A stretch of DNA of 17,997 bases from JALOAP01 sp964632355 (lineage in GTDB: Bacteria; Chloroflexota; Dehalococcoidia; Tepidiformales; Tepidiformaceae). The DNA lies in the NCBI GenBank assembly GCA_964632355.1, contig CAZWBW010000060.1, positions 1 through 17,997 of the forward strand, read 5' to 3'. The notes beneath the pieces were generated by a model. That model was given only the letters and a program-made list of their open reading frames with translations. It made no database searches and was not told the origin of the DNA. Positions 6,730 through 12,120 of this stretch are shown one piece after another (position 1 is the first letter of the stretch; every line of letters begins with the position of its first letter). The position numbers and the translations under genes were made by a program.

Positions 6730-6841
6730 GTGCCCGGTGCTCAGTGCCCGGTGCCCGGTGCTGAGTCCTGGGTCCCAAGCCCTGTGCGCAAAGGGGCCGG
6801 GGGGTGGCCGCACTGCGCACTGAGCACTGAGCACCTGGCAC
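6730..6841. repeat. 7-bp tandem repeat array in inverted halves (array A)
   Basis: Left arm, six or seven units: GTGCCCG, GTGCTCA, GTGCCCG, GTGCCCG, GTGCTGA, GTCCTGG, GTCCCAA (6730-6778). Right arm, reverse-complement type: GCCGCAC, TGCGCAC, TGAGCAC, TGAGCAC, CTGGCAC (6807-6841). The arms can pair (GTGCTCAGTGC with GCACTGAGCAC). The array fills the space between two convergent genes and directly abuts the azlD stop at 6842, so it may serve as a bidirectional terminator. Confidence 0.8.
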
Positions 6842-7144
6842 TTAAAGACGCGCCACCGCCGTCACCACCGCCGCCACCACGATCGTCACCAGCACCGGCG
6901 CGCGCAGCAGCACCGCGATGAGCGCCGCGCCCACCCCGAGCGCCCGTTCGTCCAGCACGAGGTCGCGTTCGCTGGCGAAGGTCTGCGTGGCCACGAGCGC
7001 CGCCAACAGCGCCGGAGCGAGCGCTTCGACCAGCCGCAGGAACCGAGGAGGCAGGTCGCGACCGCCGATAGCGACCGGCCCGCTTGCCTTCAGCAGCGCC
7101 GTTGCCAACCCAACGAACAGGACCACCGACCACTGGTCGCTCAC
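6842..7144 (-). CDS. azlD: AzlD-family branched-chain amino acid transport subunit
   Basis: From GTG 7144 the product has 100 residues, starting VSDQWSVVLFVGLATALLKA and ending VVAAVVTAVARL. It is almost entirely hydrophobic, with three or four helices. 'ALLKASGPVAIGGRDLPPRFLRLVEALAPALLAALV' matches the AzlD family well in order and length (100-110 residues). AzlD pairs with AzlC in the cytoplasmic membrane; in Bacillus subtilis the pair handles branched-chain amino acids and confers azaleucine resistance. The GTG overlaps the azlC stop in GTGA (7144-7141), so translation is probably coupled. The frame is open further upstream inside azlC, but the overlap and the homologous start support 7144. 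Confidence 0.85.
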   Translation of the reverse strand: MSDQWSVVLFVGLATALLKASGPVAIGGRDLPPRFLRLVEALAPALLAALVATQTFASERDLVLDERALGVGAALIAVLLRAPVLVTIVVAAVVTAVARL

Positions 7145-7821
7145 CGGCGGCTCCACCCCACGAGACAGGCGAGGCTCGCTGCGACCACCGGGAGACCCGG
7201 CCGCACGAGCGGCACCAGCGCCAGCGCAATCCCGGCGCCCAGCAACGCCGCCACCAACAGCCGCCGCTTGCGAACGTTCGGCGCGAGCAACGCGAGGAAC
7301 AACGCCGGGAACGCCGCATCGAGCCCCAGCGCCTCCGGGTCGGTGAGGAAGCCGCCACCGGTTACGCCGGCCAGCGTGCCAACGAGCCATGCCGCGTACA
7401 GCAGCAGCCCGGCACCGATGAGCGCTCCAGCATCGAACCTGCCGCCCCCCCGAGCAGCCACCGCCCACGACTCGTCGATGATGAGCTGCGCCTTCGCGAA
7501 CCGAAGCGGCAGCGAGCCCCGCAGCACCGGCGCTACGGAAAGCCCGATGGGCACGAACCGGGCGCTCAACAGCGCGGCAGCCGTGATCGCCGCAGCCGCG
7601 CCGCCACCGTCACGAATGATCGAGAGCGACGCAAACTGCGCCGCCCCCGAAAAGGTCGTCAGGGTCATGACGATCGCCGGCCACGAACCGAACCCGGTGC
7701 TTTCGGCCAGCACGCCGTACGACACGCCGAACAGCCCAACGGCGATGGCGAGCGGGATTGCGTCCCGCACGCCACGCCGGAACGATTCGCGAAATGCGGG
7801 CTCGGCGGCCTCCGTCGTCAT
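7141..7821 (-). CDS. azlC: AzlC-family branched-chain amino acid transporter
   Basis: A 226-residue polytopic membrane protein. The N-terminal RRGVRDAIPLAIAVGLFGVSYGVLAESTGF and following VMTLTTFSGAAQFASLSIIRDGGGAAAAITAAALLSARFVPIGLSVAP carry AzlC family signatures (the FSGAAQFA core and the 'L-x-x-R' segment). About six hydrophobic helices are predicted. With AzlD it forms a membrane exporter for branched-chain amino acids and analogues. ATG 7821 is 12 nt after the enoyl-CoA hydratase stop, placing it in the same operon. No Shine-Dalgarno site is visible; instead a CCGCGG-TTA-CCGCGG inverted repeat (7828-7842) covers the upstream stop codon. Confidence 0.9.
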   Translation of the reverse strand: MTTEAAEPAFRESFRRGVRDAIPLAIAVGLFGVSYGVLAESTGFGSWPAIVMTLTTFSGAAQFASLSIIRDGGGAAAAITAAALLSARFVPIGLSVAPVLRGSLPLRFAKAQLIIDESWAVAARGGGRFDAGALIGAGLLLYAAWLVGTLAGVTGGGFLTDPEALGLDAAFPALFLALLAPNVRKRRLLVAALLGAGIALALVPLVRPGLPVVAASLACLVGWSRR

Positions 7822-7833
7822 GCGATGCCGCGG

Positions 7834-8664
7834 TTACCGCGGGAGAGTCGGCTCCTGCTTCGTGAAGTCCGCCGGGCGCTTCTCCAGGAACGCCGAGATC
7901 GCCTCGCGGTGCTCCCACGACGCGTACGCCTGCTGCAGCGCCTCGCCCTCGGCCCGCATCACGGCTTCGTAGTCGCTCGCGTTCACGCCTTCCCGCACCA
8001 GCTTGCGGATGAGCGCCATCGAAAGCGCCGACAGGCCGCCGAAGTGCTCGCCCAGTTCGATCGCCCGGTCGACCAGCTTGTCCGGTTCGACGACTTCGCT
8101 CACGAGGCCAGCCTGGTGCGCTTCCTGCGCATCGACCAGCCGGCCGGTCATGCACCACTCGAGCGCACGGGAAGCGCCGATCATCTGCGGCAGCAGCGCC
8201 GAGCTCGCCAGTTCGGGCACAAGGCCCATGCGCACGAAGAACATACCGATCTTCGCCTCCGTGCTGGCGATGCGGATGTCGAACGGCAGGATCTGCGTGA
8301 TGCCGATGCCCACGGCCGTCCCGTTGATCGCCGCGATCGTCGGCTTCGGCAGGTTGTGGATGTAGCTCACCCAGTTCGTCGCGGGGGGCTGATCGGACTG
8401 CTGCTGTTCTTGCTGCTGGTCGCCCTTATCGGCGGCGTCGGCCTGCGCCTTGAAGACAGCGCTCACGTCGGCGCCGGCGCAGAACGCCCGGCCCGCCCCG
8501 GTGACGACGATAGCCGCGATGTTGCGGTCGGCGACGCAGTCGTCCATCGCCTGGCGCATCTCCGCCATCATCTTCGGCGTCCAGGCGTTGAGCTTTTCGG
8601 GCCGGTTCAGGGTGATGAGGCCGACGCGGCCGCGCTTCTCGAAGAGGATCTGTTCGAATGCCAT
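7834..8664 (-). CDS. Enoyl-CoA hydratase/isomerase (crotonase family)
   Basis: A 276-residue crotonase. Features in order: VGLITLNRPEKLNAWTPKM, the oxyanion-hole segment AIVVTGAGRAFCAGADVSAV, a polar insert, KPTIAAINGTAVGIGITQIL (second oxyanion element), then FDIRIASTEAKIGMFFVRMG, LVPELASSALLPQMIG and ARALEW-like helix sequence. It hydrates or isomerises 2-enoyl-CoA substrates, as in fatty-acid breakdown. In place of the hydratase 'PGxGGT' it has VPELASS, with one acidic residue near the active site, as in PaaG-like and other crotonases, so the exact reaction is uncertain. A glutamine-rich insert KGDQQQEQQQSDQPP lies before the second oxyanion segment. Start ATG 8664 has AGGAG 11 nt upstream. 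It leads the operon with azlC and azlD. Confidence 0.88.
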   Translation of the reverse strand: MAFEQILFEKRGRVGLITLNRPEKLNAWTPKMMAEMRQAMDDCVADRNIAAIVVTGAGRAFCAGADVSAVFKAQADAADKGDQQQEQQQSDQPPATNWVSYIHNLPKPTIAAINGTAVGIGITQILPFDIRIASTEAKIGMFFVRMGLVPELASSALLPQMIGASRALEWCMTGRLVDAQEAHQAGLVSEVVEPDKLVDRAIELGEHFGGLSALSMALIRKLVREGVNASDYEAVMRAEGEALQQAYASWEHREAISAFLEKRPADFTKQEPTLPR

Positions 8665-8746
8665 ACGCGTACGTGCTCCTGCGAGATGTGGCCGGCGCGG
8701 CACCACCGGCGGGAACGAGGCGAGCGTACCACAGGTCCGCCGTGAG

Positions 8747-8932
8747 AGTGCCCGGCGTTCAGTGCTCGGTGCGCAGTGCCCAGTGCGGTTGCCCCGATTT
8801 GACGGACACAATGCGTAGTTCCATCAGGTGGCCGAGGAAGCCTCCTGGTGCGCGTAGCGTGCCTCGTGCTCTGCGGGGAAACGATACCCAGTGCCGCAGT
8901 GCGCAGTGCTGAGTCTTCAGTCCTGAGTCCTT
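8747..8932. repeat. 7-bp tandem repeat array, interrupted (array B)
   Basis: First group 8747-8795: AGTGCCC, GGCGTTC, AGTGCTC, GGTGCGC, AGTGCCC, AGTGCGG, TTGCCCC. Second group 8890-8932: AGTGCCGC (8 bp), AGTGCGC, AGTGCTG, AGTCTTC, AGTCCTG, AGTCCTT. Both groups have the same orientation and are separated by about 94 bp of non-repetitive DNA. Confidence 0.75.
8789..8826 (-). mobile_element. Possible relic insertion-sequence terminus
   Basis: The segment TTGCCCCGATTTGACGGACA (8789-8808), read on the - strand as TGTCCGTCAAATCGGGGCAA, resembles terminal inverted repeats of IS3/IS481-type elements from memory. On the same strand a short open frame (ending ARYAHQEASSAT) stops at TGA 8826-8824, just inside the presumed end. 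No transposase and no second end are present, so this is at most a remnant sitting between two repeat groups. Confidence 0.25.
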
Positions 8933-8946
8933 TACCCCGGGCGTGC

Positions 8947-8952
8947 TAGCCT
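8947..8952 (+). promoter_or_regulatory. Putative -10 box of the 36-codon ORF
   Basis: TAGCCT lies exactly 6 nt before ATG 8959, which would make the A of ATG the transcription start. No -35 match stands out. Confidence 0.3.
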
Positions 8953-8958
8953 CCCGTT

Positions 8959-9069
8959 ATGACCAGTACGAAGTCCGAACCATGGTTCATCCGCGTTCGC
9001 CGCTCCTTCGCGATGTGGCTCCTCACGCTGCTCTTCCGCTGGGCGGCGCCACGCGGCGCCAGCCGGTAG
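8959..9069 (+). CDS. Possible 36-residue membrane-associated microprotein
   Basis: ATG 8959 opens a 36-codon frame ending TAG 9067-9069. The peptide starts MTSTKSEPWFIRVRRSFAMW, continues with a leucine-rich patch LLTLLFRWAA and ends PRGASR. It is basic with one short hydrophobic segment and three tryptophans, the pattern of a single-helix membrane peptide. No Shine-Dalgarno site is present, but TAGCCT sits 6 nt upstream, as at other probable leaderless starts here. It lies between two repeat arrays in otherwise gene-free DNA and has no recognised family. It may be a chance frame. Confidence 0.4.
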   Translation: MTSTKSEPWFIRVRRSFAMWLLTLLFRWAAPRGASR

Positions 9070-9082
9070 CGGCTGCCGCCGC

Positions 9083-9373
9083 AGTGCCGGGTGCGCAATG
9101 CGCGGTGCGCATGCGCAGTGCTCAGTGCTCAGTGCGCAGTGGGGTTCCTAGATCCCGGTTCCCAGAGGCGAACAAGCGGGTTCGCGCCCACGCGCTGCGC
9201 TCCGACCCGAGAGCCGAAGGCCGACAGCCGAGAGCCTTACCAGTACCGCGACCGTGAGGGAGCGGCGGGCGTTACCCGCGCTGCGGATGCCGCGGTCGAG
9301 CCGCAGTCACGGCCCTCCCGGCACTTACAACTGCGCACTGGGCACTGGGCACTGTGCACTGCGCACTGTGCAC
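9083..9373. repeat. Composite inverted heptad-repeat element (array C)
   Basis: Left arm 9083-9144: AGTGCCG, GGTGCGC, AATGCGC, GGTGCGC, ATGCGC (6 bp), AGTGCTC, AGTGCTC, AGTGCGC, AGTGGGG. Right arm 9332-9373 in reverse-complement form: TGCGCAC, TGGGCAC, TGGGCAC, TGTGCAC, TGCGCAC, TGTGCAC. Enclosed are further 7-bp runs (GAGAGCC, GAAGGCC, GACAGCC, GAGAGCC at 9209-9236), the shared 24-bp motif at 9241-9264 and a GCGGG/CCCGC hairpin at 9265-9279. The whole resembles a non-coding, inverted-repeat-bounded cassette. No gene is seen in it. Confidence 0.7.
9241..9264 (+). repeat. Dispersed 24-bp motif, copy 2
   Basis: It agrees with 227-250 at 22 of 24 positions. Here it lies inside the composite inverted element and is followed by a GCGGG-CGTTA-CCCGC hairpin. 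Confidence 0.6.
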
Positions 9374-9405
9374 AACCCGTAGCGCGCGTCCGCGCGCTAC
9401 GGGTT
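9374..9405 (-). terminator. Long hairpin overlapping the tesB stop
   Basis: AACCCGTAGCGCGCG (9374-9388) and CGCGCGCTACGGGTT (9391-9405) are perfect complements, giving a 13-15 bp stem. The tesB TAG stop (9399-9397) lies inside the stem. No clear T-run follows on the - strand, so it is either a weak intrinsic terminator or a 3'-end stabilising hairpin. Confidence 0.6.
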
Positions 9406-10245
9406 CGGCAACCCCGCCCGGAACAACCCTTCTTGCGCCGTCGAAATGAGCAGTTCGCCGCTGCGGCGGTACATCGTCCCGAGAATGAGCGCGCGGGCGT
9501 TGTGTGCGGCGTGCGACGACGTCGTGTAGAGCACCCAGTCGTCCCAGCGCGGAAGCCGGTGGAACCACATCGCGTGGTCCAGGCTGGCGGAGGCGGTACG
9601 GCTCCGCTGGATCCCGTGCATTCGCGAGACCGTGCTGATCATTCCCCGGTCACTCGCGTACACGAACACCGCCGCATGGATCACCGGGTCCTCCGGCAGT
9701 ATGCCCTTGGGCTTCATCCAGACCTGCCGGAACGGCGGCTGCGGCTCCGGGCTCGACGCGCGTTCCGGGTCGCACGCACGGATGTCGATGGGGAAGTCCT
9801 CCACCAGGCGTTCGGCGTTCTCCCGCCGATCCGCCCGGACAAGGTCCCAGGGCGGCAGGCCGTCCGGCGGCGGCGCCTCGGGCATCGGGTCCTGGTGCGA
9901 AATGCCCGCCTCCGGCTTCGTGTAGCTCGCTTCGAGGCTGAAAATCGCCTCACCGCCCTGGTGCGCCACCACCCGCCGCGTTGTGTACGTTCGGCCGTCG
10001 CGGATGCGGTGCACTACGTACTGGATGGGCACGCCGTGCCGCCCGGGGCGAAGGAAATACGCGTGCAGCGAGTGAATCTCGCCCTCCTCGACGGTGCGCG
10101 ACGAGGCAACGACCGCCTGCGCGGCCACCATTCCGCCGAACAGCCGCCCTCGGCCGTTCCCCGGGTGGCCCAGGAACAGGTCGCGGTCTAGCTGTTCGAG
10201 GTCGAGACGGTGTAGGAGTTTTTCAAGCGGTCCGGGTTCGGTCAC
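9397..10245 (-). CDS. tesB: Acyl-CoA thioesterase II
   Basis: From GTG 10245 the product has 282 residues, close to the 286 of E. coli TesB. It is a double hot-dog thioesterase. The N-terminal half has FLGHPGNGRGRLFGGMVAAQ and IHSLHAYFLRPGRHGVPIQY. The C-terminal half has SLDHAMWFHR with D223 and the final STAQEGLFR with Q271, equivalent to the catalytic Asp and Gln of TesB. The central Thr/Ser position falls in TTSSHAAHNAR and seems not to be conserved, which also varies in the family. It hydrolyses acyl-CoA to free acid and CoA in the cytoplasm. GTG is preferred over upstream starts because homology begins there and GACTAT lies 5 nt upstream. It diverges from the gene at 10340. Confidence 0.9.
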   Translation of the reverse strand: MTEPGPLEKLLHRLDLEQLDRDLFLGHPGNGRGRLFGGMVAAQAVVASSRTVEEGEIHSLHAYFLRPGRHGVPIQYVVHRIRDGRTYTTRRVVAHQGGEAIFSLEASYTKPEAGISHQDPMPEAPPPDGLPPWDLVRADRRENAERLVEDFPIDIRACDPERASSPEPQPPFRQVWMKPKGILPEDPVIHAAVFVYASDRGMISTVSRMHGIQRSRTASASLDHAMWFHRLPRWDDWVLYTTSSHAAHNARALILGTMYRRSGELLISTAQEGLFRAGLPNP

Positions 10246-10250
10246 GCCCA

Positions 10251-10256
10251 ATAGTC
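10251..10256 (-). promoter_or_regulatory. Putative -10 box of tesB
   Basis: On the - strand GACTAT is followed by TGGGC and then the GTG start, so transcription would begin at or next to the start codon. A TTGGCG about 19 nt further upstream could be the -35 box. Confidence 0.4.
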
Positions 10257-10302
10257 TTACTCGCGCGCGGCCAACCGCCAACGCCCTCTTCCTGTCGCGA
10301 AA

Positions 10303-10331
10303 TCGACAATCTCCCGGCAAGACTCGACAAT
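10303..10331 (+). promoter_or_regulatory. Putative promoter with duplicated TCGACAAT
   Basis: TCGACAAT occurs at 10303-10310 and 10324-10331, exactly 21 bp (two helical turns) apart. The first copy supplies a -35-like TCGACA (10303-10308), then a 17-nt spacer, then -10-like GACAAT (10326-10331), 8 nt before ATG 10340. The duplication could also be a tandem operator. Confidence 0.45.
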
Positions 10332-10339
10332 TCGTGGCG

Positions 10340-10558
10340 ATGACTCCCCGCAAGCACCCGCTCCGCGAACAGTTCGAAGTCGAGCGGCGCCGTTCCGCCT
10401 TCCTCTCGTTCCTCGCGGGCATGGGCATCGGCATCATCGCCTTCGACACCTGGATCGCAACGTGGTCCGGCGTGCTCGGCGGCGTGGCCGTCGGTGGGTT
10501 CGCCTATGGCGTCACCTACCTCTACGAAACCCTCATGTGGCGGAAACACCATGGCTGA
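10340..10558 (+). CDS. Small hypothetical membrane protein (AtpZ/AtpI-like size)
   Basis: A 72-residue protein, starting MTPRKHPLREQFEVERRRSA. It then has a first hydrophobic stretch (FLSFLAGMGIGIIAFDTWIA), a second (SGVLGGVAVGGFAYGVTYLY) and a basic end (WRKHHG). This is a two-helix membrane hairpin with positive charges at both ends. Size and layout recall small AtpZ-type or similar accessory membrane proteins, but no ATP synthase genes are nearby and I do not assign it. An in-frame GTG at 10334 is an alternative start. Its last 8 bases overlap the moaC start, so the two are probably co-transcribed and translationally coupled, although a functional link to molybdopterin synthesis is not implied. 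Confidence 0.65.
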   Translation: MTPRKHPLREQFEVERRRSAFLSFLAGMGIGIIAFDTWIATWSGVLGGVAVGGFAYGVTYLYETLMWRKHHG

Positions 10559-11033
10559 CGAACCCCGGCTCTCGCACATCGACGAACGGGGCGCCGCCCG
10601 CATGGTCGACGTCTCCGAAAAGGCCGACACCGCGCGCGAAGCCACCGCCGAAGCGTTCGTCGCCATGCGGCCCGAAACCCTCGCGCTCATCCAGCAGGGC
10701 GGCCTCCCGAAGGGCGACGTGCTGGCCGTGGCGCGCGTCGCCGGGATCATGGCCACCAAGCGCACCAGCGACCTCATCCCCATGTGCCACCCGCTGCCCA
10801 TCAGCGGCGTGGTTGTCGATTTCGAACCCCGGGGCAACGACCGGCTGCGCATCACCGCGCGCGTGAAGACCACCGGCAAGACCGGCGTCGAAATGGAGGC
10901 GCTCACCGCCGTCTCCGTCGCGGCGCTCACCGTCTACGACATGTGCAAGGCGGTCGAAAAGGGCATGCGCATCGAAGGCATCCGGCTGCTCGAAAAGATC
11001 GGCGGCAAGTCCGGCCACTGGCAGGCCGACTGA
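10551..11033 (+). CDS. moaC: Cyclic pyranopterin monophosphate synthase
   Basis: 160 residues, the normal MoaC length. Family signatures are present: DERGAARMVDVSEKADTARE at the N-terminus, MATKRTSDLIPMCHPLPISG with the CHPLPI substrate-binding loop, and KTGVEMEALTAVSVAALTVY followed by DMCKAVEKGM, ending with the lysine-rich IRLLEKIGGKSGHW. It converts the 3',8-cyclo-GTP product of MoaA into cyclic pyranopterin monophosphate, the first stable intermediate of molybdenum cofactor synthesis. No other moa or moe genes lie in the window. ATG 10551 overlaps the upstream gene by 8 bp; a weak GGCGG lies upstream, and coupling with the preceding gene probably helps initiation. Confidence 0.95.
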   Translation: MADEPRLSHIDERGAARMVDVSEKADTAREATAEAFVAMRPETLALIQQGGLPKGDVLAVARVAGIMATKRTSDLIPMCHPLPISGVVVDFEPRGNDRLRITARVKTTGKTGVEMEALTAVSVAALTVYDMCKAVEKGMRIEGIRLLEKIGGKSGHWQAD

Positions 11034-11153
11034 CCGCCGCCGGGACTCCCCACAGCCTTCAGCCCGCCCCTGTCCTTGCAGCGCGGGCTGCCGATCCTCA
11101 CCATAGAGCCCGCGCCCCGTAATAGCGGCTATCGCTGCCACGCGGAGCGTAGA

Positions 11154-11807
11154 ATGCCCACCGTGAGGAAGTTCCCGATGCGGTTCCGCGTGCGGCACAA
11201 TGGCGGCCACAAACCTTCCAGCGAGCCAGCCCCTTCGGCACAGGTCGAAGCCCCGGTTGCGAACGGCACCCCGCCAGCATCCGACGTCGCGCTGCTCGAA
11301 CGGCGGCTCGCAGGCGGCCACGCCCCGATGAAGTCGCAAGCCACCGGCGGCGATGCCCGCGCCGAGCGGCTCGTACGGCAGGTACAGAACGAAGTCGCCG
11401 AACTCCGCGAAGCGCTGGGCACCATGCGCCCGCCGCCGACCGACCTGACCGTCCTCGACCTCGACGCCGTCGCGAAGGACCCGGAGGCCGCCGCGAAGCT
11501 GCCGCCCCAACTGCTCGTTCGCGCCCTCGTCGACCAGCACGAACGAAACGCGACGCTCGAACGGCAACTCGAAGAGCGCCGCAAGCGGATCGATGAACTC
11601 GAGAACCGCGTGCGCGAGCTCGAGCAGGAGTGTGCGTGGTCCCGCGGCCGCCTCCAGACACTCGACGACGTCATCGCCGCGCTCCACGCGAACCTGCAGG
11701 ACCTCCGCCTGCACCGGGATAGCCATCAGCTCGAAGCGCCCCGGCCCCCTGTGGTCGAACGGCCCGACGCACTCGCCGAACCCGGCGGCCCCGCTCGCCT
11801 GCCGTGA
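11154..11807 (+). CDS. Coiled-coil hypothetical protein (first of a coupled pair)
   Basis: 217 residues. The N-terminus is basic (MPTVRKFPMRFRVRHNGGHK), followed by a proline/alanine-rich linker. A first short helix is ERLVRQVQNEVAELREALG. The central segment LDLDAVAKDPEAAAKLPPQL is followed by a long charged coiled coil (about residues 120-180), beginning LVDQHERNATLERQLEERRK and continuing RIDELENRVRELEQECAWSR. The tail is proline-rich. No membrane segment or enzymatic motif is seen. ATG 11154 has GGAG 7 nt upstream; the frame also stays open to ATG 11076 without a better site. The stop overlaps the next start in GTGA, so the pair is probably translated together and may form a hetero-coiled-coil. 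Confidence 0.65.
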   Translation: MPTVRKFPMRFRVRHNGGHKPSSEPAPSAQVEAPVANGTPPASDVALLERRLAGGHAPMKSQATGGDARAERLVRQVQNEVAELREALGTMRPPPTDLTVLDLDAVAKDPEAAAKLPPQLLVRALVDQHERNATLERQLEERRKRIDELENRVRELEQECAWSRGRLQTLDDVIAALHANLQDLRLHRDSHQLEAPRPPVVERPDALAEPGGPARLP

Positions 11808-12061
11808 TACGGCGCCACCACACCCTTCCGCGCCACCGCCCTTCGCGCGACCAGGTCGCGGCGGAGATTCGCGCGCTGCAACTCGACGCCCGCCGCCGTT
11901 ACACCGAAGTCGACCTCCTCGTCGCCGCCCTCCGCGACCACATCCGCGACCTGCAGGCTGAACGCGACCGGCTTCGCGCGGAGATCGACCGCCTCCAGGA
12001 CGACGCCCGCCGCCAGTCGGCCACGTGGCTCTGGCGTGGATCGAAGCCCAACCGCGCGTAG
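11804..12061 (+). CDS. Coiled-coil hypothetical protein (second of a coupled pair)
   Basis: 85 residues from GTG 11804. The basic N-terminus (MIRRHHTLPRHRPSRDQ) is followed by an almost continuous amphipathic helix: VAAEIRALQLDARRRYTEVD, LLVAALRDHIRDLQAERDRL and RAEIDRLQDDARRQS. The C-terminus is WLWRGSKPNRA. The heptad pattern of leucine, isoleucine and alanine predicts a dimeric coiled coil. The GTGA overlap with the upstream stop implies coupled translation. I do not recognise a family; the basic and tryptophan-rich ends could bind membrane or nucleic acid, which is speculation. A 7-bp repeat array begins three bases after its stop. Confidence 0.6.
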   Translation: MIRRHHTLPRHRPSRDQVAAEIRALQLDARRRYTEVDLLVAALRDHIRDLQAERDRLRAEIDRLQDDARRQSATWLWRGSKPNRA

Positions 12062-12064
12062 CGC

Positions 12065-12120
12065 AGTGCTCAGTGCTGAGTGCTCAGTGCTGAGTGCTCA
12101 GTGATCAGTCATGAGTCCGC
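12065..12120 (+). repeat. 7-bp tandem repeat array (array D)
   Basis: Eight consecutive units: AGTGCTC, AGTGCTG, AGTGCTC, AGTGCTG, AGTGCTC, AGTGATC, AGTCATG, AGTCCGC. The alternation C/G at position 7 makes small inverted repeats (CTCAG-TG-CTGAG). The array lies between the coiled-coil pair and the convergent PATG-tail gene and includes that gene's stop codon (12098-12100). Confidence 0.85.

Larger units (their letters stand above)
8665..8946. other. Repeat-filled intergenic region
   Basis: No convincing gene is visible. The region carries two groups of 7-bp repeats, a segment resembling an insertion-sequence end between them, and a TACGCT hexamer on the - strand (complement at 8724-8729) that could be the promoter of the enoyl-CoA hydratase operon. 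Confidence 0.5.

Noticed and set aside
4789..6834. A 681-codon frame on the - strand, and a 471-codon + frame at 4767, across the S9 peptidase.
   Set aside because: The S9 peptidase frame has a full catalytic triad and propeller repeats; the others show no family features and are frame shadows.
7084..8745. A 553-codon + strand frame across azlC and the enoyl-CoA hydratase.
   Set aside because: It is antisense to recognised genes and has a biased arginine/histidine-rich composition.
12065..12120. Tandem repeats considered as a CRISPR array.
   Set aside because: The units are 7 bp, contiguous and without spacers; no cas genes are present.
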